Source: Chloroflexota bacterium
GTDB lineage: Bacteria; Chloroflexota; Anaerolineae; Anaerolineales; Villigracilaceae
Direction: 5' to 3'
NCBI GenBank assembly: GCA_016235425.1
Contig: JACRLC010000063.1
Span: 1 to 59,206 of the forward strand
DNA: 59,206 nucleotides
Part shown: positions 16,661 to 25,825 of the stretch, piece after piece
Layout of the letters: each line of letters begins with the position of its first letter
Position numbering within the stretch: position 1 is the first letter of the stretch
The notes under the pieces: generated by a model
What the model saw: the letters and a program-made list of their open reading frames with translations, nothing else
The model's database searches: none
Told to the model about the DNA's origin: nothing
Program-made: the position numbers and the translations under genes

Positions 16661-17600
16661 GCTTTTCCCCTTTCACTAAATACACCGGCCTGCGCTTGAC
16701 TTCCTGAAAGATGTAGCCAACATAAACGCCGATAAAACCAAGCAAAGCCATCAACATGCCTCCGACAATTAAAATGACAAACATCAAAGAACTCCAGCCC
16801 GGCGCAAGGTTGGATGTGCGCCCGGTCACCCAGAACGACAGTACGTAGATCATCTCCAACGCGGCCAGGCAAAACAATATACCCCCAAGGCTCAAACCAA
16901 TGTACAAAGGCACAAGCGAAAACGAAAAGATCGCATCCATCGCGAGGCCGATCATCTTTACCAGCGAATACTTGGATTGGCCGCTGATTCTTTCCGCGGG
17001 CTGGTAGGGCAGGATCACCATCGGGTAGCCGATCCACGATACCATGCCGCGCAGGAAGCGATGATATTCCGGCATCTGCTTTAGCGCGTCCACGGCCTGG
17101 CGCGAGAGGGCGCGGAAATCCGCAGTACCCGGCAGGACACGCGTCCCGCTGATGGCGTTGATCAACCGATAGAACATCCCGGACGTCCATTTTTTGAACG
17201 AGGCCGGCTGCGCCGCGTCCATGCGCTGGGTCTGTACCACGTCATAGCCCTGCTGAACCAAATCGAGCATCTGCGGGATCATCTCCGGCGGGTGCTGGCC
17301 GTCGGCGTCCATCGTGATGACCACGTCACCGCTCGAAGCGTCCATGCCGGCCGTCAGCGCGGCCTGGTGCCCGAAATTGCGGCTCAGAGATAAAACGGAA
17401 ACACGCCCATCGCTGGAAGAAATCGCTCGAAGCGAATCAGCCGTCCCGTCGCGTGAACCGTCGTCAACGTACAGAAAATGAAAATCGTACGGGAGTCCGT
17501 CCACGATGGAACAAATCCTTGTGTGAGTTTTTTCAACCACACCTTCTTCATTGAAGACAGGGATGATCAGATCGACTGAGCGATCAAGTTTTGAGGACAT
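16641..17600 (-). CDS. family 2 glycosyltransferase, GtrB/DPM1-like, membrane-anchored
   Basis: A 319-residue GT-A enzyme that moves a sugar from a nucleotide donor to a polyprenyl phosphate. It starts MSSKLDRSVDLIIPVFNEE, then has DDGSRDG, SRNFGHQAALTAGMD, and the metal-binding DADGQHPPEM. The C-terminal 90 residues hold two membrane helices, as in GtrB-type enzymes. The frame is open further upstream, but 17600 is the start by family alignment. It lies 32 bases after glpD. The product probably feeds wall or glycolipid glycosylation. Confidence 0.9.
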   Translation of the reverse strand: MSSKLDRSVDLIIPVFNEEGVVEKTHTRICSIVDGLPYDFHFLYVDDGSRDGTADSLRAISSSDGRVSVLSLSRNFGHQAALTAGMDASSGDVVITMDADGQHPPEMIPQMLDLVQQGYDVVQTQRMDAAQPASFKKWTSGMFYRLINAISGTRVLPGTADFRALSRQAVDALKQMPEYHRFLRGMVSWIGYPMVILPYQPAERISGQSKYSLVKMIGLAMDAIFSFSLVPLYIGLSLGGILFCLAALEMIYVLSFWVTGRTSNLAPGWSSLMFVILIVGGMLMALLGFIGVYVGYIFQEVKRRPVYLVKGEKHDDGQQ

Positions 17601-17632
17601 TAAAAAGATTTTACCACGCCCCCAAAACCGCC

Positions 17633-19324
17633 TCACAACCGGACGCCGTGCCTGCCTGCCAGCATGGACAGAGCGCGCGTGACCTCGGCTTTTTTCTTCT
17701 CCCCCGTCCACGCAAGGGTGTCGGCCAGTACGTCGGCGATTTCTTCGAGGCCGTCTCGCGTCAACCGTCCGAGCATGGCAAGCATGGTGCGGCGAAGGAG
17801 GAGGTCGTCCAGGTGCTGCACTTTTTCATTCGAGGCAAGGAACATGATTTCGCGCCGGGAGTAATCGGGAGCGAATTTCAGCGGCGCGTCGCTGGCGCGT
17901 TTGATGTAGTCGGCAATGGTTTCCACGCGCGAACCGTAGCGGTCGTAGAGAGCATTCAATCGTTCCTTGTCTATTCCGGTCCACGCGACAAGGACATCAA
18001 TTTGGCGCTTGCGCTCGTTTGCGTCGCGCGCAAAGCCGCGCCCGCCGCCGATTGCCAGATCGCCGGTGCTTTTCTTGCGCTGAATGTCGAGATGCGCAAG
18101 CGCCTTATCTGTCGTTTGCTCCGAGAAGGCGCGGAACGATGTCCACTTGCCGCCGACGAGCGAATACACCGGGAAGTCGAGTCCCGTCCATTCGCCGCTG
18201 GCGACCTCGATGGCGTGGTCGCGCGTGATTTGGCCGGTTGTCTTTGCATGGCTGTACGCGAGCGGACGCACACCCGAAAACTGGAACACAACATGCTCGC
18301 GCGTGACTTTGATGGCCGGAAATACGCGCGCCACCATTTCGAGAAAATATCCGATCTCTTCGTCGGTGCAAAAGGCTTCGTCGGGATTTTCGATGGGCAG
18401 GTCCGAGGTCCCGATCAAGACGCGGTCGTACAACGGGAAGATCAAAACGATGCGCCCATCCTTGTTTTCAAAGAAGAATTCATTTTCGCCAATCGCCTGT
18501 CTCAATTCGGGGTGATCGAGAACGAGGTGCGAGCCTTTTGTGCCGCCGATGAAGCGCGTGGAGAGGCCGATGTTTTTGTTGGCAAAGTCGATCCACGGCC
18601 CGGCGGCGTTGATGAGGAGCTTCGGCCTGACTTCAAAGGTTTCGTCCGTTATTTCATCGCGCAACAAGACAGAATCCTTTTGCCCGGAAACCAAACTGAC
18701 GTAATTCAGCGCGTGCGCCTTCGGGTTTTCGGCTTCGGCATCCAGCACGAGTTCGAGCGCGAGTCGTTCCGGGTTTTGGATGGAACCATCATAGTAGGTG
18801 GCTGTGTTCACGATTTTCGGATTGAGCCGCGGCCATTTTTTCAGCGAAGCATCTCTTCCCAGAAACTGATGACGCGGCACTGCCCCCTTGCGGCCTGTGT
18901 AGGCGTCGTACAGCATGAGACCAATTTTGATCACGAATGAACCGCGTTCGGAGGGCCGGTCCAGCAGTTTCAAGAACTTGAGCGGCGCGTTGAGCAAGCC
19001 CGAAAGATATTTGAACATCGGGACGGTCGTCGGAAGCGGCTTGACGATGTGCGGCGCGTTCTGGATCATGCGGTTTCGTTCCCGCACCGCTTCGCGCACG
19101 AGACGGAATTCTCCGTTTTCGAGATAGCGGATTCCGCCGTGTGCCATGTGTGAAGAAGCCGAGCTTGCGCCGGAGCAAAAATCGCCGCGGTCCACGATGA
19201 GCACCTCCACTCCGTTCAAGGCCAGGTCGCGGAATGTGCCGATGCCATTGATCCCCGCGCCCACGATCAGCACAGAGACTTGGGGATTATTCTTGAAAGA
19301 AGAGATGATTTCGTTGCGGTTCAT
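17633..19324 (-). CDS. glpD: glycerol-3-phosphate dehydrogenase (FAD-dependent)
   Basis: A 563-residue flavoprotein that oxidises glycerol 3-phosphate to dihydroxyacetone phosphate and gives the electrons to quinone at the membrane. The FAD motif VGAGINGIGTFRDLALNG comes near residue 22, then DRGDFCSGASSASSHMAHGGIRYLE, GPWIDFAN, and the C-terminal DAO_C domain (REIMFLASNE). TTTTAGGAG precedes the ATG at 19324. The layout is glpK, a GxxExxY gene, then glpD, all on the minus strand. The glycerol route is therefore split by an inserted gene but probably still co-transcribed. Confidence 0.93.
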   Translation of the reverse strand: MNRNEIISSFKNNPQVSVLIVGAGINGIGTFRDLALNGVEVLIVDRGDFCSGASSASSHMAHGGIRYLENGEFRLVREAVRERNRMIQNAPHIVKPLPTTVPMFKYLSGLLNAPLKFLKLLDRPSERGSFVIKIGLMLYDAYTGRKGAVPRHQFLGRDASLKKWPRLNPKIVNTATYYDGSIQNPERLALELVLDAEAENPKAHALNYVSLVSGQKDSVLLRDEITDETFEVRPKLLINAAGPWIDFANKNIGLSTRFIGGTKGSHLVLDHPELRQAIGENEFFFENKDGRIVLIFPLYDRVLIGTSDLPIENPDEAFCTDEEIGYFLEMVARVFPAIKVTREHVVFQFSGVRPLAYSHAKTTGQITRDHAIEVASGEWTGLDFPVYSLVGGKWTSFRAFSEQTTDKALAHLDIQRKKSTGDLAIGGGRGFARDANERKRQIDVLVAWTGIDKERLNALYDRYGSRVETIADYIKRASDAPLKFAPDYSRREIMFLASNEKVQHLDDLLLRRTMLAMLGRLTRDGLEEIADVLADTLAWTGEKKKAEVTRALSMLAGRHGVRL

Positions 19325-19343
19325 GTTTCTCCTAAAATCTTTA

Positions 19344-19847
19344 GCCGCGAATTTCACCGATTTGCGCGGATTTTTTTGTCTGTTTTTTCCGATTTAATCA
19401 CACGGCGATATTCTAGAGAGCCAGCGCCAAAATTTACGAGAAGAGCCAGTTGCAAACCAGTTGCGGTCAGGTAGTGAATAGCTTGCGCTTCGTGAATGGA
19501 ATTGAGTCTGGATATTGACTTAATTTCAACAACGATCTTTCCATCCACCACAAGATCGGCTTCATATTCACTGATCAATTCGCCTTTATACATCACAGGC
19601 AGTTTCACCTTGTGTTCAAATGGAATCCCACGAAGCATTAATTCCTTTTCAAGAGCCTTTTGATAAACTGCTTCAAGGAAACCAGAGCCAAGAATATTAT
19701 GCACCTCCATTGCCGCGCCGATAATCGCAAAGGACAACTGTTTAAAAAGCAACTCAGCCATGGGACCTCCCGAATTGGCAATTTTGTCCAGAGGAGTGCA
19801 AGAATTTTGTAAAAAACAAATCCGCGAAAATTCGCGAAATCCGCGGC
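19344..19847. mobile_element. candidate cassette: GxxExxY gene between inverted repeats
   Basis: Left arm 19344-19380 and right arm 19811-19847 are imperfect inverted copies of a 37-base repeat built from CCGCGAATTT/GCGCGGATTT words. They flank the GxxExxY gene exactly, and the gene's last seven codons lie inside the left arm. The unit separates glpK from glpD, which normally adjoin. Related repeat words without the gene occur near 25910 and 26093. That the unit moved as a block is inferred. Confidence 0.45.
19354..19761 (-). CDS. GxxExxY protein
   Basis: A 135-residue protein of the GxxExxY family, related to PD-(D/E)XK nucleases by fold. The naming motif is GSGFLEAVY near residue 25, followed by ELMLRGIPFEHKVKLPV, YEADLVVDGKIVVEIKS (the D-x-EIK nuclease-like core) and HEAQAIHYLTATGLQLALLVNFG. 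The C-terminus KKIRANR is encoded by the flanking repeat. A strong GGGAGGT ribosome binding site precedes the ATG. The function of the family is unknown; multicopy occurrence in genomes suggests mobility. Confidence 0.9.
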   Translation of the reverse strand: MAELLFKQLSFAIIGAAMEVHNILGSGFLEAVYQKALEKELMLRGIPFEHKVKLPVMYKGELISEYEADLVVDGKIVVEIKSISRLNSIHEAQAIHYLTATGLQLALLVNFGAGSLEYRRVIKSEKTDKKIRANR

Positions 19848-19851
19848 AAAA

Positions 19852-21381
19852 TTAACTGACCCAATCAAACGTTCTCGTAACAGCCTTCTTCCAATTCGCG
19901 TACAACCCATCACGCGCGGAGGCTTCCATGCGCGGTTTCCATTCCTTGTCGCGGCCCCAGTTGGCACGCAATTCATCATAGTCTTTCCAGAAGCCGACTG
20001 CAAGACCTGCCGCGTAGGCCGCGCCAAGCGCGGTTGTCTCCGCGATTTTGGGGCGGATGACAGGCACGTCCAAAATATCGGCCTGGAATTGCATCAGCAA
20101 TTCATTGAAAACCATGCCGCCGTCCACTTTGAGAGCGGTCAATGTGACGCCCGAATCCTTTTCCATCGCATCAAGCACTTCGCGCGTCTGGAACGCGGTC
20201 GCTTCGAGGGCGGCGCGGGCAATGTGGCCTTTGTTGACGTAACGCGTCATGCCCACGATCACCCCGCGCGCGTCGCTTCGCCAATAGGGTGCGAACAGCC
20301 CCGAAAAGGCCGGGACGAAGTAAACGCCGCCGTTATCTTCCACGGTCCCTGCCAGCGCCTCAATATCGGACGATTTGCTGATCAGCCCCAAATTGTCTCT
20401 CAGCCATTGAACCAACGCGCCCGTAATCGCAATCGAACCTTCCAGCGCGTAGACTGCTTTTTCCTTCCCAATTTTATATCCAAGCGTGGTGAGCAGACCA
20501 GATTTCGATGGTACTGGTTTCCCGCCTGTGTTCAACAACATGAAGCATCCCGTGCCATAAGTATTTTTTGCTTCGCCCGCGCTATAGCAAGTCTGCCCGA
20601 AGAGCGCGGCCTGCTGATCGCCCAGATCGCCAGCAACTGGAACACCACCCAATGCGCCCTTCGCTGAACCGTACACTTCCGAAGATGACCGTATTTCAGG
20701 CAACATCGCACGCGGGATGCCAAGTAATTTCAAGATCTCATCGTCCCAATCGAGCGTGGACAAATCCATCAACAACGTGCGCGAAGCATTGGTCACATCT
20801 GTGACGTGTGCGCCGGTGAGATTCCAGATCACCCACGTATCAATATTTCCAAACAGCAACTCCCCTTTTTCAGCGCGCCCGCGCGCGCCGGAGACGTTAT
20901 CCAGAATCCATTTTATTTTCGGGCCGGAAAAATATGTCGCAAGCGGCAGGCCGGTCTTCGCGCGGAAACGATCCTGCCCCTTATTCGCGTTGAGCGGAGA
21001 GACTGCGTTCGCGAGTCCCGCAGTCGAAGCGCCTTTCGCCAGTTCATTGCAAATTGCATCTGTGCGAGTATCCTGCCAGACAATCGCGTTATAGATCGGA
21101 CGCCCCGTTTCCTTTTCCCAAACGACCGTCGTCTCGCGTTGATTGGTCACACCCACCGCGGCAATGTCACTGGCTTCTGCATCGGCTTTCTCCAATGCGC
21201 CGCGGATGACGCGTTGAGTCCGCTCCCAAATCTCCAGCGGATCGTGCTCCACCCATCCCGGTTTGGGATAGATCTGCTGGTGTTCCTTCTGGTCCACGGC
21301 AACGATGTTCCCCTCGTGATTGAAAATAATAAATCGTGTGCTGGTCGTGCCCTGATCAATCGCAGCGATGTACTTGGTCAT
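19852..21381 (-). CDS. glpK: glycerol kinase
   Basis: A 509-residue FGGY-family kinase that phosphorylates glycerol with [23 protein letters not shown] starts it, [29 protein letters not shown] and [13 protein letters not shown] follow, and [10 protein letters not shown] and [16 protein letters not shown] close it. The ATG at 21381 is preferred over an earlier in-frame start because GGAGGG lies just before it and the family starts here. It heads the minus-strand run continuing into glpD and beyond. A possible promoter lies at 21412-21439. Confidence 0.95.
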   Translation of the reverse strand: MTKYIAAIDQGTTSTRFIIFNHEGNIVAVDQKEHQQIYPKPGWVEHDPLEIWERTQRVIRGALEKADAEASDIAAVGVTNQRETTVVWEKETGRPIYNAIVWQDTRTDAICNELAKGASTAGLANAVSPLNANKGQDRFRAKTGLPLATYFSGPKIKWILDNVSGARGRAEKGELLFGNIDTWVIWNLTGAHVTDVTNASRTLLMDLSTLDWDDEILKLLGIPRAMLPEIRSSSEVYGSAKGALGGVPVAGDLGDQQAALFGQTCYSAGEAKNTYGTGCFMLLNTGGKPVPSKSGLLTTLGYKIGKEKAVYALEGSIAITGALVQWLRDNLGLISKSSDIEALAGTVEDNGGVYFVPAFSGLFAPYWRSDARGVIVGMTRYVNKGHIARAALEATAFQTREVLDAMEKDSGVTLTALKVDGGMVFNELLMQFQADILDVPVIRPKIAETTALGAAYAAGLAVGFWKDYDELRANWGRDKEWKPRMEASARDGLYANWKKAVTRTFDWVS

Positions 21382-21411
21382 GCCGGCCCTCCAAAACGGG
21401 AGATATACCCT

Positions 21412-21439
21412 ATTGTAAAACAAAAAAGGGCTGAGACAA
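21412..21439 (-). promoter_or_regulatory. possible promoter of glpK
   Basis: On the minus strand TTGTCT (21439-21434) and TACAAT (21417-21412) are 16 bases apart. The -35 box lies inside the loop of the rubrerythrin terminator, so the two signals overlap. Confidence 0.35.
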
Positions 21440-21456
21440 AAAGCCCAGCCCTTTTT
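21423..21456 (-). terminator. rho-independent terminator after the rubrerythrin gene
   Basis: AAAAAGGGCTG (21423-21433) pairs with CAGCCCTTTTT (21446-21456). On the minus strand it ends in a T run and lies 25 bases after the rubrerythrin stop codon. Confidence 0.85.
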
Positions 21457-21481
21457 GATTCCTTACCCACCGGTTGACAAC

Positions 21482-21979
21482 TTACACCAGAATAAACTTA
21501 TCCGGCTTGGTTCCGCAAACAGGACAGGCCTCGGTCGGCTTTCCAAACTCGATATAGCCACAGACCGGGCAAAGGTAGAACTCGACTTCGGTCAGGTCCC
21601 TGCCCTGTTTCACCGCTTCGAGCGCCAGCGCATACAACCTGGCATGAACCTCTTCCGCTTTCAGCGCATACCCAAACATCCGTTTGGCCTTGTGTTCGTC
21701 GGCCTCCGCCTGTTCCAACATGGGCGGGTACATCCTGGTGTATTCGTATGTCTCCCCGTCAATTGCGGCCTGCAAATTATCGGCAGTGGATTTGAGCCCC
21801 TCCATCGCGCCCAAATGCCCTGCCGCATGGATCCTTTCCGCCTCCGCCGCCGTGCGGAACAAACGCGCGACATTCGGAAAACCATCCTGCTCAGCCTTTT
21901 TTGCAAACGCGCGGTACTTCTGATTCGCCTGGCTCTCACCGGCAAACGCCTCTTTGAGATTATCCAATGTGCTTGGCAT
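21482..21979 (-). CDS. rubrerythrin family protein
   Basis: A 165-residue non-haem iron protein that reduces peroxide in anaerobes and microaerophiles. The ferritin-like part has the two E-x2-H type ligand sets (AFAGESQANQKYRAF, AEAERIHAAGHL, DGETYEYTRMYPPM, ALKAEEVHARLY). The C-terminal rubredoxin-like domain has CPVCGYIEFG and CPVCG. AGGAGGT precedes the ATG at 21979. It is a single-gene unit with its own terminator, and suits an organism with an anaerobic lifestyle. Confidence 0.94.
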   Translation of the reverse strand: MPSTLDNLKEAFAGESQANQKYRAFAKKAEQDGFPNVARLFRTAAEAERIHAAGHLGAMEGLKSTADNLQAAIDGETYEYTRMYPPMLEQAEADEHKAKRMFGYALKAEEVHARLYALALEAVKQGRDLTEVEFYLCPVCGYIEFGKPTEACPVCGTKPDKFILV

Positions 21980-22025
21980 GGTACCTCCTGAGTTCAAGTT
22001 GATTGAGAAAATTTACACAATACAA

Positions 22026-22940
22026 TTATATCTCAACCCAACCGCGTGCCCCGCTCAAAAACGATTTCCCATCCATGGACTTCTTCCCCGCCGGCTGCAC
22101 TTCATCAAGGATCAAAACCCCGCTTCCCGCGCCGACCGCGGGCTGATTCCGCCAAACCAGCCTCCTCCCCGCTGATTCATTTCCCGCCTCCTCATGCGCG
22201 CGATGGACTTTGAGAATCCCCCCATCGAAATCCATAAACGTCCCCGGCCACGGGTTGAACGCGCGCACGCGTCGCTCCAACTCTTCGGCGGGGCGCGTAA
22301 AGTCAAGGCGGCCCTCTTCCTTCTTCATCATCGGGGCATACGTCACGCCTTCTTCGGGTTGAGGGACCGGTTGGAGTTTTCCGGAAAAATAATCGGGCAG
22401 GGTCTCGATCAGCAGGTCCGCTCCCAGCGTGGATAATGATTCAAAAACGGAACCAGCCGTATCGTCCCGCGTGAGGCGGATGGATTTCTGACTCAGCATC
22501 GGCCCGGTATCAAGTCCCACATCCATTTTCATGATGGTCACACCCGTCTCTTCATCGCCGTGTAATATCGCGGCATTGATCGGAGCCGCGCCGCGCCAGC
22601 GCGGAAGCAGGGATGCGTGCACGTTGATGCAGCCGAAGCGCGGCAGATCCAAAACATCCTTTTTCAGAATCTGACCAAACGCCGCGACGACAATCGCATC
22701 CGGCGACCAGGCGCGGAGTTGATCCATCGCGGTTGGCTCGCGAAGTTTTTCAGGTTGAATGACAGGGATGTTCAATTCAAGCGCGAGCGTTTTGACAGGC
22801 GGCGCTTTCAACCCGCGCCCGCGGCCTGACGGACGATCCGGCTGTGTGACGACGCCGACTACTTCATACGCGCCCGCAAGCGCGCGCAGACCAGGTAATG
22901 AAAAATCTGGCGAACCCATGAATACAATGCGATATGACAT
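22026..22940 (-). CDS. fmt: methionyl-tRNA formyltransferase
   Basis: A 304-residue enzyme that formylates initiator Met-tRNA using 10-formyltetrahydrofolate. The N-terminus RIVFMGSPDFSLPGL, the catalytic N106, H108 (NVHASLLPRWRGAAPI) and D144 (DVGLDTGPML) are in place. The C-terminal OB-like domain (ARVRAFNPWPG region) follows. The start at 22940 has no clear ribosome binding site. Upstream lies a dispersed palindrome. The def gene that often neighbours fmt is not in this window. Confidence 0.95.
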   Translation of the reverse strand: MSYRIVFMGSPDFSLPGLRALAGAYEVVGVVTQPDRPSGRGRGLKAPPVKTLALELNIPVIQPEKLREPTAMDQLRAWSPDAIVVAAFGQILKKDVLDLPRFGCINVHASLLPRWRGAAPINAAILHGDEETGVTIMKMDVGLDTGPMLSQKSIRLTRDDTAGSVFESLSTLGADLLIETLPDYFSGKLQPVPQPEEGVTYAPMMKKEEGRLDFTRPAEELERRVRAFNPWPGTFMDFDGGILKVHRAHEEAGNESAGRRLVWRNQPAVGAGSGVLILDEVQPAGKKSMDGKSFLSGARGWVEI

Positions 22941-22962
22941 ATTCGGATTTTACTTTATATCA

Positions 22963-23033
22963 CGTCATTGCGAGCACACGTTGCGAAGCAATCTCCAATA
23001 AACGGGGGATTGCTTCCCGAAGGTCGCAATGAC
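22963..23033. repeat. dispersed nested palindrome, copy 2
   Basis: Outer arms GTCATTGCGA (22965-22974) and TCGCAATGAC (23024-23033) enclose inner arms GAAGCAATC and GATTGCTTC. The same modules occur at 2257-2311. It lies between the divergent fmt and DUF4870-like genes. Confidence 0.8.
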
Positions 23034-23072
23034 ATCATTGACATCCACAGTACCAATGGCGGAATGTTTTGG

Positions 23073-23101
23073 TTGCTTTTTGCCCTGAATGGTTGTAAAA
23101 T
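23073..23101 (+). promoter_or_regulatory. promoter of the DUF4870-like gene
   Basis: TTGCTT (23073-23078) and TAAAAT (23096-23101) are separated by 17 bases, about 38 bases before the ATG at 23140. Confidence 0.5.
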
Positions 23102-23139
23102 ACTGCAAATCAAAAATCAATTCATTCGGAGGAAAAATC

Positions 23140-23451
23140 ATGTCCCAAGCACCCATGTCCCCTGATGTCACGAGCGATGACAAACTGTGGGCCGCGCTCG
23201 GTTACGTTATTCCGCTTATCGCCCTTGTCGTTCTGTTCATGGAAGACAAAAAGTCCCGCCCGTACGTAAAGTTTAACGCCGTGCAATCCCTCGTGGCAAC
23301 CGTGGTACTTTCGATCCTTTCCACTGTCACGTGCGGCTTTGGCGCAGTTCTCTTCCTCATTATGCTTTGGTGGGCTTACCAGGCTTACCAGGGACAGGAC
23401 GTGAAGATCCCGATGATCTCGGACTTCATCCGCAATCAAGGCTGGGCGTAA
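23140..23451 (+). CDS. small membrane protein, DUF4870/Tic20-like
   Basis: A 103-residue protein: polar start MSQAPMSPDVTSDDKLWAA, then three hydrophobic segments (ALGYVIPLIALVVLFM, SLVATVVLSILSTVTCGFGAVLF, LIMLWWAYQAYQ) with the EDKKSRPYVKFNAVQSL loop typical of DUF4870. The ATG at 23140 is chosen because CGGAGG lies 7 bases upstream. A promoter and a strong terminator bracket it, so it is a single-gene unit. Function is unknown. Confidence 0.85.
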   Translation: MSQAPMSPDVTSDDKLWAALGYVIPLIALVVLFMEDKKSRPYVKFNAVQSLVATVVLSILSTVTCGFGAVLFLIMLWWAYQAYQGQDVKIPMISDFIRNQGWA

Positions 23452-23468
23452 TCCCTGCTCCTGTTTCA

Positions 23469-23501
23469 AAAAAACTCACGGCATGATGCCGTGAGTTTTT
23501 T
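23469..23501. terminator. bidirectional terminator
   Basis: A perfect 15-bp stem (23469-23483 with 23487-23501), 3-base loop, A tract on one side and T tract on the other. It serves the plus-strand DUF4870-like gene and probably the convergent LCP gene. Confidence 0.95.
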
Positions 23502-23541
23502 GATTCCCAAGAGGTGTATGCAGGATTAATTTCGCATACTA

Positions 23542-25029
23542 TTACGGGATACTTCCCGCCAAATCAGACCCAACGCGGATTTCAATATCCACCGCGGAGG
23601 CCGGGTCGGGACTAAATCGAATCTGCGCGCTGGAAAAGCCATACGTGGCGACCAAATAACGCAGGGTATAAAGCTTCGGCCCATACACAACGATGACCGA
23701 CTGCCCATACACGTCGTTCGCCGGGCCAACTTCGGTCACATTCAAACCCTGGGATTGGAAGAAAACACCTGCGCGTTGTTCGAGCCCCGTGAAAGTGCCG
23801 TCCACCACGCGGACTCGGGCTTCCTCTTGCTGCATTAAAGTGACCGGGTCACCGCTGGCGATCGGGCTAAGCGGACCGCTGGTGGTGAAGATTTCGTCGC
23901 GCAAAACGCGGATCTTATCTGCAATCGGCTTCAGGATGCTGGCGTTCTGCCCGCCCAAAACCACGTTATCGAGCGTGACCATGGAAATATCGATGACTCC
24001 CGACTTGATATTCTCAGGTGTGATGTCCTTGCCCAGAACGGCCAATTTTATGGCCTCATCCAACGACATGTTGGTATGGATGCCGTGTGACAACTTTGCG
24101 TAGATCGCCGGAGCCTGCGGAATCAACACGGGGAAGAATGCCGGGTCGAATACCTTTTTCTGAATGGCAAAGATGACCTGTTGCTGGCGCTTGGCGCGGT
24201 CCACATCGCCGCCTTCGGTTTTGCGGGTGCGCGCGTAGGCCAGGGCTTTCCATCCATCCAAATGACGATACCCGCCGGGGGTCACAACCACATGATCCGT
24301 ACCGGGGCCCATGGGATCGAGCACGAGCCGCTCCTCGGGCCACACTTCAATGCCGCCGATCATGTTGATCATTTCCGCGAAGGCGTAAAAATCTATCTGG
24401 GCATAGTATTGCACGGGAACACCAAGCAACTGCTCGACGGTCTTCATCGCCAACCCCGGTCCGCCTCCGGGAAGCTGGTTGCCTTCGCCGGTGGAATACG
24501 CGGTATTGATGCGGCTGTATCCATAACCGGGGATATTCACCCACAGGTCACGCGGAATGGACAACATGCCCGCCGTCTTGGTAAGCGGGTCAATGGTGAA
24601 CAGGATCATCGTGTCCGAACGCGGCGGCCCCTCGTTGGCTTGGAGGTCGCGGTAATCCAGGCCGATGAAAAGCACGTTGATGCGGCTGGCCCCGTCCCAC
24701 GCGGGAGGAAGCAGGCTGTCTGCCACAGGAATGGGCGTTGCAGGCAGGGCATCAACCGCCAGGGGAGTGCCCTCTGCATTCAATACCGGCGTAGATAATG
24801 CGTCAACCGTCCCGCCTTCACAACTGGCGGGAGGAATGCCCGGCAGGCTGGTGAGAAGCCAGCAGGCGGTAAACCCGCGTGTGAAAATAAAAGCGCCGAC
24901 GCCTAAAGCCAGGGTCACCACCCAGAAAATGATCTGCCCCACCGAGGGACGTCCCAGTTTCAATTTTGGAAATTTGATATTTTTCAGATTTGGGAATTTG
25001 ATGTTTTTCAGAAATTCAAGTATTTTCAT
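23542..25029 (-). CDS. LytR-CpsA-Psr (LCP) family wall-polymer ligase with C-terminal LytR_C domain
   Basis: A 495-residue membrane-anchored enzyme that attaches undecaprenyl-linked glycopolymers to peptidoglycan outside the cell. A basic start with repeated FPNLKNIKFPKLK words precedes one membrane helix (about 33-52). The LCP core at about 115-290 has VLFIGLDYRD, RSDTMILFTIDP, LSIPRDLWVNIPGYGYSRINTAY and YARTRKTEGGDVDRAKRQQ, with the usual Arg and Asp residues. The LytR_C domain is at about 390-485. Its ATG overlaps the stop of the HEAT gene (ATGA). Confidence 0.92.
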   Translation of the reverse strand: MKILEFLKNIKFPNLKNIKFPKLKLGRPSVGQIIFWVVTLALGVGAFIFTRGFTACWLLTSLPGIPPASCEGGTVDALSTPVLNAEGTPLAVDALPATPIPVADSLLPPAWDGASRINVLFIGLDYRDLQANEGPPRSDTMILFTIDPLTKTAGMLSIPRDLWVNIPGYGYSRINTAYSTGEGNQLPGGGPGLAMKTVEQLLGVPVQYYAQIDFYAFAEMINMIGGIEVWPEERLVLDPMGPGTDHVVVTPGGYRHLDGWKALAYARTRKTEGGDVDRAKRQQQVIFAIQKKVFDPAFFPVLIPQAPAIYAKLSHGIHTNMSLDEAIKLAVLGKDITPENIKSGVIDISMVTLDNVVLGGQNASILKPIADKIRVLRDEIFTTSGPLSPIASGDPVTLMQQEEARVRVVDGTFTGLEQRAGVFFQSQGLNVTEVGPANDVYGQSVIVVYGPKLYTLRYLVATYGFSSAQIRFSPDPASAVDIEIRVGSDLAGSIP

Positions 25030-25598
25030 GGCTTAATATATACCATATTCAGGCCGAGTCGGTCCAAGCCTTCCTTCGCCCAGTACTGCACAATGGCAGA
25101 GTCGTCGCTCATGGAATCCATCATCGTTTTGATGGCGCGATGGTCCTTGATCTCGGACAGCGCGCGCAAAGCGATAATGCGGACGCCCACGCCCGCTTCT
25201 TTCATGACCTCGAGCAGGGCCAGCACCGAGGGGACTCCGATGGCAGCCAGGGCATTCCCCGCCAAGCCCGCCGTCAGAGAGTCTTCATCGGCGAGGGTCT
25301 TTATCAACGCGGGGACCGCGCTTTCGTGCGGATGACTGCATAGGGCCAGTGCAGTGGCCGCGCGCACTTCGGGGGCTGAGTCGCTGAGAAGCGGGACCAG
25401 GTTTTCGGTCCGCGTGTGAGGCGAATTTGCGAGGGCGCGCACTGCCCACCAGCGATGATCAGAATCCGGGGAGTGGGTCAAATCCAATAACGCGGGAATC
25501 GAGTCCTCACCCATTGCAGTGAGGCCGGGGATGGCCGATTCGGCGCGGGAGTCGTCGCCGCTGGTGAGTTCGGCCAGGAGGTCGTTCAGACTTGGCAC
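25026..25598 (-). CDS. HEAT-repeat protein
   Basis: A 190-residue all-helical protein with about five HEAT-like repeats, for example PALLDLTHSPDSDHRWWAVRALA, LVPLLSDSAPEVRAATALAL and ALIKTLADEDSLTAGLAGNAL. Such proteins act as scaffolds; no enzyme motif is present. The GTG at 25598 is chosen since it lies 8 bases after the previous stop and begins the repeat region; earlier in-frame codons overlap the Trm112-like gene. The stop overlaps the LCP start by 4 bases, so the two are translationally coupled. Confidence 0.75.
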   Translation of the reverse strand: MPSLNDLLAELTSGDDSRAESAIPGLTAMGEDSIPALLDLTHSPDSDHRWWAVRALANSPHTRTENLVPLLSDSAPEVRAATALALCSHPHESAVPALIKTLADEDSLTAGLAGNALAAIGVPSVLALLEVMKEAGVGVRIIALRALSEIKDHRAIKTMMDSMSDDSAIVQYWAKEGLDRLGLNMVYIKP

Positions 25599-25606
25599 TC
25601 GAAACC

Positions 25607-25825
25607 TTATTTTGCGGGAGGCGGAACGGGAAGTTTGTCCTGCGCAGTGTCTTTCCACTTATCCCCTTCATCAATCAACATTACGGGGATGTCATCCACA
25701 ATGGGGTATTTGCGGCCACAATCCTGACAGATGAGCCACGAATCCTTGTGCAAGACAAGCAAACCATCTTTTTCACGAACGCAGTTTGGGCATCGTAGAA
25801 TTTCAAGCAGTTCCTGACTGACCAT
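25607..25825 (-). CDS. Trm112-like zinc-ribbon protein (UPF0434 type)
   Basis: A 72-residue protein with the family layout: LLEILRCPNC, then WLICQDCGRKYPIVDDIPVML. Four cysteines (CPNC and CQDC) can bind zinc. Bacterial relatives are small partners of other enzymes, often near wall or lipid A genes. AAGGAG precedes the ATG. It is the first gene of the Trm112-HEAT-LCP operon. Confidence 0.88.
   Translation of the reverse strand: MVSQELLEILRCPNCVREKDGLLVLHKDSWLICQDCGRKYPIVDDIPVMLIDEGDKWKDTAQDKLPVPPPAK

Noticed and set aside
17591-18940. A 449-codon open frame on the plus strand
   Set aside because: It is antisense to glpD, which is certain by its motifs.
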